Of a stretch of DNA of 64,000 nucleotides, positions 57,964 through 64,000 are shown one piece after another. The notes beneath the pieces were generated by a model that did not search any database, was not told the origin of the DNA, and saw nothing but the letters and a program-made list of their open reading frames with translations. The stretch is from Spinacia oleracea (Eukaryota; Streptophyta; Magnoliopsida; Caryophyllales; Amaranthaceae), in assembly GCF_020520425.1 (NCBI RefSeq), contig NC_079492.1:144367861-144431860 (forward strand), read 5' to 3'. The position numbers were made by a program, and so were the translations under genes. How positions within the stretch are numbered: the stretch's first letter is position 1; the number at the start of each line of letters is the position of its first letter.

Positions 57964-59349
57964 ATGGGTAGCAATTCAGTAGTACTACTAGAAAATGTTA
58001 ATGAGGATGTTGATCTCCTCAAATCCCATGCCGAGGTTTACAACAATTTGTTTGCCTTCGCAGACACCCTTGCCCTTAGATCTGCTGTGGAGCTCCGCAT
58101 TGCGGATATCATACACTCCCATGGCCAACCAATGAGCTTATCCCAAATCGCCTCGAAACTCGAGGCTCCTTCCTTAGATATCTCGTATCTAGCACGTATT
58201 ATGCGATTGCTAGTTCGAAAGAACATCTTCACCGTTGATTACAATCAAGGTGAAGGTGAAGAAGCCTTATATGGGCTAACCAACAGCTCAAGGTGGCTCA
58301 TACATGACCATGACCAAAGCCTTGCACCAATGTTTCTGATATTTTCACACCATTTAGTTGTAACGGCTTATTACGAAATAGGGCGTTCCATAAAGGAAGG
58401 TGGGATCCCTTTTGTGAAAGCTCATGGTGAATCATTTTGGAATATGGCATCTAAAGATAATGAGATAAATAACATGTTTAACACTGGGATGGCTTCTGCT
58501 ACAAAACCAACTTTAAATGCTGTTATTAAAGGTTATAAGGATGGATTTAGTAAGTTACAAGGAACTGTTGTTGATGTTGGAGGTGGTACTGGAAACTTGA
58601 TTTCTATGATTGTTCAACAACACCCTCATATCAAAGGTATTAACTTCGATTTACCTCATGTTGTTGCTAATGCTCCTCCACACCCAGCTGTTACTCATGT
58701 TGCTGGTGATATGTTCAAGGACATTCCTTCTGCTCATAATGTTATTATCAAGGTAATCATTCCTTCTTTTTTTTTTTTTTAATTTCATTGAATAATTATT
58801 TGATCGATCATCCTATACTAGCTTAGCTTGTTCATTGTTGATTAATTAATTAATTAATTAAATTATGCATACATGCATGTCAACTAAATCAGTTGGTTAA
58901 AGTTGAAAGTTATTAGGTATACCCGGTATGAAATAAACTTATTTTGTCTGAAATGAGTCGAACAGAACAGAGTCTTACACAAGACAAGACGTGGACTTTA
59001 AACAACAATTTAATTAATATATTAATTATAAAATTTTGCATTGTAGTCTGTTTTACATGATTGGACAGACGAGGATTGCTTGAGAATCCTAAAGAAGAGT
59101 CAAGAAGCAGTATTTGAGAAGAATGGAAAAATAATAATAATAGATGTAGTTCTTCATCCTGATAGACATGAAATGTTCGATGATGCATCGATTGGGCTTG
59201 ATCTGTTGTTGATGACGAATTCCGATGGTGGCAAAGAGAGGACTGAAGTTGAGTGGAAGAAATTGTTAAACCAAGCTGGCTTTACTCGCTTCAATTTCAT
59301 CCCACTTCAAGCTATTATGTCATTTACTATTATTGAGGCTTTTCTTTAA
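57964..59349 (+). CDS. Class II plant O-methyltransferase (COMT-like)
   Basis: Predicted join 57964-58752 and 59047-59349 (1092 nt, 363 aa); donor ATCAAG|GTAATC, acceptor ATTGTAG|TC, phase 0, intron 294 bp. A cytosolic, homodimeric SAM-dependent enzyme that methylates phenolic hydroxyls. Residues about 20-115 form the dimerisation domain (winged helix). VVDVGGGTGNL at 202-212 is SAM motif I; FDLPHVV at 228-234 and HVAGDMF at 245-251 follow. VLHDW at 265-269 contains the catalytic His267, and GGKERTEVEW at 324-333 carries the assisting Glu. The start at MGSNSV fits the family; a frame 90 bases longer upstream runs through the leader and is unlikely. Length and motifs are normal, so it looks functional. 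It belongs with flavonoid/alkaloid/stilbene OMTs more than true lignin COMT, but the substrate is open. Confidence 0.93.
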
Positions 59350-60150
59350 TTATTCCCATAATCCATTAATTATATGGAATTTATCATTTACTACGTATGT
59401 ATTATTGTCCACTTTAATTTGTATTTCTACCATTCCAACTACTTTCAATTCATAATCTAAGTTAATAAATTAAGCTCCTAGCTTATTGATGGTCAATTAA
59501 GGTCCATGTCCATCTTAAGTTTACTTAATTTTGACTTTTGCTTAAATTAGCTTCTCTTTTTTTTAATTGAAGCAAATTAGGCCTACAATCATCCAACATG
59601 GTAAAAGCAGAAATTGCCAAATTGGGGATTGGATGGATGTGTTACCTTACGTCACCCAAATTGGTGTATCATCCCAATCATTACATAACTCTGATTGAGA
59701 CTTCCATTGCACGAATCACGTTGATTAAAATTTATAATATACTCTCTCTCTCTCAAAATTATAGTCCTGTTTGACTAAAAATACAGATATTAAGAAAAGT
59801 GTAATTAACCGTGTGGGAAATTGAAATATAGTATACTGATGATGAAAAACTAGAATATAATACATGTTAAAAAGAATAAAGTACATGGGAAAGAGAAAAT
59901 AGTAAATGTTAAAAGGAATAAAATACATTTTTGTTTTTGGTTTGTGGTCCCAAATGAGGGTAACATAGAAAAGTTATTCATAATACTCCATTAAGATGGA
60001 ATTAATTTGTGTAGTAGTATTATTTAATTATGCATGTGTGTCTTATTCTACTTTCAATTCATTATAAACCTCCTTATTGATCGATGCTCAAATTAAGCTC
60101 CATGCATCTCTTAATCTTACTTTATTATTTTGACTTTTGCTTAACCACGT
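59350..60150. other. Downstream spacer, no gene
   Basis: Two similar stretches follow the gene (about 59455-59545 and 60050-60145: CTTATTGAT, AAGGTCCATG/AGCTCCATGC, TTTTGACTTTTGCTTAA), a diverged direct repeat of about 90 bp. 59740-59935 resembles a decayed MITE interior. No ORF of note. Confidence 0.5.
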
Positions 60151-60600
60151 GTTCGGACCTATCAGGGGATCCACTCTTATAAGAAAATTACCAAAATATC
60201 TTTAAACGAAAACTCTCCGATGGACTCATATCAGAATCTCGGGTCTCAAATCTAAGCCTCCAGCAAATCCAAGATTTCATACCCCTACAATTGTTTGTGT
60301 ACTAAGAACGCCCTCCGGCATTACTATAAATATGACTAATCTAATCATCACACAGGTATGCAATTGTTCTTAAACACACCATCTCTACTCTTTCTACAAG
60401 AAACTGACTTGAACGTCGGTGAGGATTTTCTCGTGATCCCTCCGAGCCAGTTTACGTTTGTCTTTTTGCAGGAAAATACGATAGCCAAATACACAAAAAA
60501 CAACAACCCGGTTGAAAGAAACGGTTCACCTACTTGACGAGGTTTCCCCGTATTTACTCTTTGCATTTTCTTCGCAGAACACCACGTTTGTGGCCAATAA
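60150..60600 (+). repeat. Probable Ty3/Gypsy (Tat-type) LTR fragment
   Basis: CTATAAATATGACTAATC (TATA box near 60325), CTGACTTGAACGTCGG (60404), CCTCCGAGCCAG and a TTTGCAGG block have the order seen in Tat/Ogre-type Gypsy LTRs. No partner LTR or internal genes are near, so a solo LTR or fragment. Confidence 0.5.
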
Positions 60601-60648
60601 GCCCTTACATATAATCAACAAACCCACGTGCGCAAATTAGTCCTTTTA

Positions 60649-60952
60649 CTATCTCTGTTTCAGAAAGATCTTTACAATTACTATTTGCACAAACATTAAG
60701 ATAAAAGTGGAAATTTTGGTTGAATATAATAAATATGGATTAAAGTAAGAGAAATATGTAAAAATGTGGGTGGGTGTAAGAAAAAAAAATGAATAATATA
60801 AGAGAAAATGAGTAGAAAATGGTAAATATTGTGGGGTAAGAAGGATAAGGTAGTAATTTTCATGTCAAAAAGTAGAATAAAGCAAAGTGTAAAGAACATT
60901 ATGAAACGTACTAAAACGGAAAGCGTACAGATTTTTTTTGAAGCGGAGGTAG
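60649..60952. mobile_element. Stowaway-type MITE
   Basis: Ends CTATCTCTGTTTCAGAAAGA and GAAGCGGAGGTAG with TA at 60647-60648 and 60953-60954; 304 bp. Same family as 56395-56649 but longer. Confidence 0.8.
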
Positions 60953-61046
60953 TATTATTTAATTGAACCAAATCAAACTCTCATGTTTTGTATGAGTAGT
61001 ATGTCCATCCAAACCGGTGTATTGTTACTGGCACATGCATTATGCA

Positions 61047-61210
61047 CTTTTTTTTGGTTTTACCATCCGGTTCACTTTTAGGGCTAATCCGAATTCGGGA
61101 CGAGTTTTAGGTGGATAGATTTCAGTGCCCTCCCAATTGTTGTTGCGGGGATCGAACACGCAGTCTTCCCTACCATGTTCAACCCCAATTGTTACTGAAC
61201 CAACAGTGCC
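61047..61210 (-). mobile_element. tRNA-derived SINE, minus strand
   Basis: T-run at the left end is the tail. On the minus strand an A-box-like TTGGTTCAGTAACAATTGG and the B-box GTTCGATCCCC (reverse of 61146-61156) are present. The target duplication is not clear, so it is older than 39525-39724. Confidence 0.65.
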
Positions 61211-62362
61211 CTATGTGCTTGACTACTTGTTTAACAAGCCTCAAATAAGTCCCATGATTTACGTCTTTTGTACAAATTAGTCTCTTAACTTTTAATTGTA
61301 GCAAATGAACCCTACAACTATTGTGTACTATGTATGTAATTAATTACAATTGTTAATTAGCCGGTCAATAACTTTTGTAAATTGTAATCAGTTCTTATCA
61401 AGTCAATAAGTTTCAATCGTATTCTATACATTTACTTTCTCAATTTTACTCTATTACAGTTAAATCTTACCATATCCTATAAGTTGCAATCAAGCTTATT
61501 CAGTCCTATCAAGTCAATCAAATTCAATTAAATATTAAATTTAGATTTTGCATATGCCATTACTTGGATTGAATATACACTGAACCATTACACAACCCAC
61601 GTCCCCACTAATTTACTATTGTCACAAACATTTAGTATTCCAATTAGCAATTGGAATTTTTGGTCCCAATAATGGGTCCTCATAGCAACTGAAGTAAATT
61701 TGATTATGACCTATAGTTTTTTTTTCCTTTCTCTTCATCTAGTTAGGTGATATGCAACAAAATCAAAAGCATTGCTAATACTTAAAATATTATCGAGCAG
61801 TGAATCCAGATCAGTGAAGAATTGAGTCGTGAGTTGTGACTTGTGAAAGATGAGAAAGTGGTTAATTTAATTCTTTTTTTACTATGTTGATTGTGAAAGA
61901 ATTGAGTAGTATGAGCTTAATTACATCTTATTTTTTCTCTGAAATAACTACAAATTTCAGTTTTTATGTTGATTTCTTTCAATGTGATTATTGAACTCTT
62001 AAAAAATATTTGTTAATAATTTATTTGACTAACCGATTAATTTAAATCTTAGTTTCTTAATTATTGTTCAATAGAAGTGACATTCCATACTACGTACTTA
62101 GATTAATTATGCTTAAAAAAAATAAAAGCTTAAATGATACATGATCCCAAACTCTTTTTTGACATGAAGAACAACAACAAAATAAAAGGATGAACGAGAA
62201 GCACATGTGATGCTATTATTGTATTGACTATCGGGTTGTGACCTTATTGTTGAGATCGCTCCACATTGTAGATAATATATTTTGCATCGATCTTGAACAT
62301 AAATATAGGCGAACGTCCATGCCTACCAGATGTCAAACTCCCTCCTTACAATTTATTACATG
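61211..62362. other. AT-rich spacer, nothing recognised
   Basis: Contains weak local repeats (GTCAATAAGTTTCAATCGTA / GTCAATCAAATTCAATTAAA near 61400-61530). No gene or RNA seen. Confidence 0.45.
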
Positions 62363-62486
62363 TATCGTTATTGGACTATAAGGGAGATACATGTGTCTAC
62401 AAGTCATATAACCTAGTCGTACAAGTCAGAGCCTAGGTTATACGACTTGTAGACACATGTATCTCCCTTATAGTCCAATAACGATA
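62363..62486. repeat. Near-perfect 54-bp hairpin, 16-nt loop
   Basis: Arms 62363-62416 and 62433-62486 match with a single difference (A/G at 62405 against 62444). If transcribed it would form a long double-stranded stem. No ORF runs through it, and no matching copy elsewhere in the window was seen. Confidence 0.95.
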
Positions 62487-62789
62487 CCGCCAATAGATTT
62501 GAGTGATTAATTTCTAAGTGTAAGCGATCGGTACGTTGCAAAGGACATAATTACAAAGCAAACACATTATAACTTCAAAATTCCAACCCCAATCCCTTAT
62601 TCAAGGCTATACAAATTCAATCCCCAAGTTCAATTTCCAATTAAAAGATACAATCCTTTTAGCCATTTGATATTGTTCACAATGACTTATGGACTTCCCC
62701 GGCCTTTTTTAAGATACAATCCTTTTTGCCATTTGATATCGATATTATGTTCTCTTCTTTGATGATTTTTCAATTTTTTTGTGAACATT

Positions 62790-63600
62790 TCCTTTGGCTG
62801 AGAAATATTATGTGTATGGAAAATTCTTAGCATTTAAGGCCCATGTTCAAACCCAATTTGAACGTCATATTAAAAATGTCAAATGTGATAACGGGAGGGA
62901 GTATGATAATGGTCAATTCGGGAAATATTATGAGTCAAATGAGATGTTCTTCAGCCATTCGTGTCCTCGTACGTCTTCCCAAAATGGAAAAGCCGAAAGA
63001 AAAATTCGATCCATAAATAACGTCACCCACAGTTTACTTGCATATGCCTCACTTCCCCATCCTTTTGGGGTCATGCATTGCAAATGACAACATATCTTCT
63101 AAATGTTTTACCAAGTCAATTATTGAGTCATGCCTCCCATCTCCAAATTCTTTACCAACGAAAACCTTCTTATTCTCATATTCGGTGTTTAGATGTCTAC
63201 GTTTTCCCCTATTTCCGTCAACTACTGCGTTTGTTTGGGGTGCCCTCCAAAATCATTATTTATCGTCATGTGACTTTCGATGAGACTAAGTTGCCGTTTT
63301 CTACTTTGAATTCACCAACAACTCACACTTATGATTTTTTGGATGAAGGTTTATCACCCTAGTCATCCATCACCTTGCCTCCCATTCTGCTGCACAGCCC
63401 AGCCCAAACACCTCCACGGAGGACCAGTCTGCCAGCCTCCCTCAATCCTCTATTTCTGATATGCACTCACTGCTGGCCCACAGCGCTCCTGCAGCCCAGG
63501 AAGCACCTAGTGTTGTCCCACTGCCAACTCAAGTGGATCAGCCCCCACACTTAGCCCAATCACCTACTGGCCCAAATCCTTATTTTCTATTCTACAGCCC
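62790..63600 (+). pseudogene. Ty1/Copia integrase relic
   Basis: The frame 62794-63087 holds FKAHVQTQFERHIKNVKCDN with the catalytic-type Asp, and SHSCPRTSSQNGKAERKIRS with the catalytic-type Glu. After a frame change near 63085 come TYLLNVLPSQLLSH and, later, FDETKLPFSTL. 63360-63600 is Pro/Ser-rich, as in the spacer before reverse transcriptase. Multiple frame breaks; no LTRs in the window. A different Copia lineage from the element at 34340. Confidence 0.8.
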
Positions 63601-63759
63601 ATACGTCTAAGCCAACAACCAATTGTCAAACAGATCCATAATCCCAGGGATAAGCGGATAATTGGCGGAGACAAACCGACGCTGGGCATCTCTTGTCTCC
63701 ATACCAGGTACTCCGTACTTGGTATCATGGCATGCGACAATGTAGTTGGTATAAACAAG

Positions 63760-63885
63760 TTTATGACTAATTGGTGGTGATCAACTCGATGAATTGGATT
63801 TGGCAGGCCTCATGTGAGGTTAGTGGGGTCGTTGAGGATGCTAATCGGGATTTATCGAATTTGGATTCATTTTCAAACAATCATT
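63760..63885 (+). pseudogene. RNase H-like (RVT_3) fragment
   Basis: LVVINSMNWIWQASCEVS and VVEDANRDLSNLDSFS match the same part of the domain as the 3055-3395 relic. Short and without start or end. A LINE remnant next to the Copia relic. Confidence 0.55.
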
Positions 63886-64000
63886 AGTAAAGATATAAAC
63901 TTAATGCCTAGTGTAGTAAAGGAATAATTTGATTGAAACCAGGCCTAATTATGTAAAAGATTGAAACCAGGCCTATTCATGAATCATGAATCATGATTCA

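Overview
The window is nuclear DNA of a flowering plant. The support is intron-containing genes with GT-AG junctions, a Cf/EIX-type LRR receptor-like protein, a plant UDP-glycosyltransferase, a plant O-methyltransferase, a Ycf20-like plastid protein, plant-type Copia, Gypsy, L1, SINE, MULE, hAT and Helitron sequences, and nuclear copies of plastid DNA. The very frequent CTCCGTA/TACGGAG motif and the SINE types suggest Caryophyllales, probably Amaranthaceae (spinach/beet/quinoa group). This placement is inference from base patterns, not a database match.

Five host genes can be supported. (1) An intronless LRR receptor-like protein at 8341-11350 (+), with a one-base break in a T-run, followed by the decayed C-terminus of a tandem copy at 11622-11859. 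(2) A three-exon gene for a small Cys-containing, probably plastid protein of unknown function at 12855-15316 (+). (3) A two-exon Ycf20-like gene at 16645-18323 (-). (4) A two-exon UGT79/91-type glycosyltransferase at 24016-26531 (+). (5) A two-exon class II O-methyltransferase at 57964-59349 (+). Genes 4 and 5 both fit decoration of phenolics, flavonoids or betalains, but they lie about 31 kb apart and nothing shows they are a cluster.

The rest is repeats. 1-2594: 3' part of a decayed Copia element, then RNase H-like and Helitron relics (3000-4165). 5900-7336: a Stowaway MITE and a short retro-insertion. 13-15 kb: MITEs in the intron of gene 2. 15.9-20.1 kb: SINE, plastid fragments (trnK and ycf2) and a Gypsy integrase relic. 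21-24 kb: a MITE, a GC-rich stretch with a large imperfect palindrome, and a probable LTR. 27.0-33.8 kb: two hAT-like elements and two MULEs, nested in each other, both MULEs with candidate captured gene sequence. 34.17-40.81 kb: a MITE split by a Copia element which itself holds another MITE and a SINE. 45.4-57.7 kb: a duplicated 2-3 kb element with inverted ends and a PPR-like fragment; copy 1 is split by a nearly full-length L1 LINE (47637-52584), and copy 2 carries a MITE absent from copy 1. 60-64 kb: a Gypsy LTR-like stretch, a SINE, a near-perfect 54-bp hairpin and a Copia integrase relic.

The most informative observations are structural: stacked insertions whose order can be read from target-site duplications, a natural empty site for a MITE, PPR-like fragments in two different DNA transposons, a MULE carrying a promoter-like segment in two tandem copies, a Copia element with similar LTRs around an ORF-less interior, and a young-looking hairpin at 62363-62486. 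I saw no sign of a new enzymatic or defence system.
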